From positions 65,445,582 through 65,509,581 of the forward strand of contig NC_084702.1 in assembly GCF_028389875.1 (NCBI RefSeq): DNA of 64,000 nucleotides, written 5' to 3'. Positions within the stretch are counted from its first letter, which is position 1, and the number at the start of each line of letters is the position of its first letter. Both the position numbers and the translations under genes were made by a program. The stretch comes from Rhea pennata. Taxonomy: Eukaryota; Chordata; Aves; Rheiformes; Rheidae. Positions 63,601 through 64,000 of the stretch are shown piece after piece. The notes under the pieces are model-generated. The model ran no database searches, was not told the DNA's origin, and saw only the letters and a list, made by a program, of their open reading frames with translations.

Positions 63601-64000
63601 TTCAGTTTCAGTAGCATTAGGACTTAAATTGAGGAAGAAAAAACTGGCAAATATTTTTGCACAGCAGCCAAGAAAATAGAAAAGGCCCTTTAATATGATG
63701 ATATGCTATTTTATTCTAATCATTCATTTAAATTGCCTCTAGTAGAGTCAAAGTATCAGAAAAGAGATGAAACAATAAATCTTACAGGGTTCCATGTCAG
63801 GAAGGACAATATTGTACATTTGTTTTCAAAAATGTTGGTCCACAGGACATGCACTAGGATGAAGCCCCCTGCTTGAGGAGCCTCTGGAAGGACAGTGCTT
63901 TGGGAAGCTTTGATCATATCACAAACTCCTGAGCTGCAGAAAAGCACACACTGTCTCTAGGGACTCCTCCAGCTTTCCTTGTCTAGCACTGCTGGGCACT

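Larger units (their letters stand above)
56346..64000. other. Non-coding AT-rich DNA to the window end
   Basis: No gene, RNA or transposon core recognised. Frames reach at most 96 codons (60713-61003 plus; 57715-57990 minus is 91) and match nothing I know. An inverted TACTGGGT/ACCCAGTA pair lies near 57153-57177. A possible ancient repeat and an A run are listed separately. Confidence 0.55.

Noticed and set aside
1..64000. A previously undescribed multi-gene system
   Set aside because: No cluster of recognisable genes exists in the window; coding signals are confined to decayed CR1 reverse transcriptase copies.

Overview
This window looks like a gene-poor stretch of a bird genome, or less likely that of another sauropsid such as a turtle or crocodilian. 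The diagnosis rests on CR1-type non-LTR retrotransposons. At least eight pieces are recognisable. The younger ones end in the characteristic 3' signature (a GTTGGACTAGATGATCTC-like block, then a CTTCCAACC-like block, then ATTCTATGAT-like octamers). The background is AT-rich and CpG-poor with many long poly(A)/poly(T) runs. I found no open reading frame that I can tie to a host protein and no tRNA, rRNA, CRISPR or prokaryotic-type gene. Apart from the transposon reverse transcriptase (RT) remnants, the listed open frames are short and unrecognised, so the window is best read as intergenic or deep-intronic DNA.

Layout. 1-2.7 kb: plain AT-rich DNA. 2.7-3.67 kb: 5'-truncated sense-strand CR1 with a decayed RT. 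3.67-8.03 kb: non-coding, with two hairpin-forming inverted repeats, a G-rich tract and a 33-nt T run. 8.03-8.18 kb: short antisense CR1 3' end. 8.2-11.6 kb: non-coding, with (AC)n repeats and one unassigned 131-codon frame. 11.6-12.5 kb: second sense CR1. 12.9-14.1 kb: CpG-rich patches. 14.6-17.3 kb: the main element, a sense CR1 covering the pre-RT linker, the RT and the 3' end. Only three in-frame TGA codons break its RT frame, and it is split by a ~656-bp insertion that I read as a solo endogenous-retrovirus LTR in antisense orientation. 17.3-30.0 kb: non-coding, with a strongly CpG-rich patch at 21.1-21.6 kb. 30.0-31.4 kb: two old CR1 3' fragments in opposite orientations. 31.4-47.9 kb: non-coding, with a CpG-rich patch at 35.4-35.6 kb and several perfect hairpins. 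48.0-48.2 kb: very old CR1 RT fragment. 54.7-56.3 kb: two old CR1 3' halves in tandem, the second with a 27-nt A run inside it. 56.3-64 kb: plain AT-rich DNA.

No genes here act together as a system. The biology visible is layered CR1 colonisation from old to young, one nested LTR insertion, and a few isolated CpG-rich islands that could be orphan promoters. I did not find evidence for a novel multi-gene system. The most worthwhile follow-ups are the nested LTR in CR1, the CpG-rich islands, the G-rich tract, the perfect short-loop inverted repeats, and a minus-strand frame at 26.7-27.0 kb that begins like a secreted protein.
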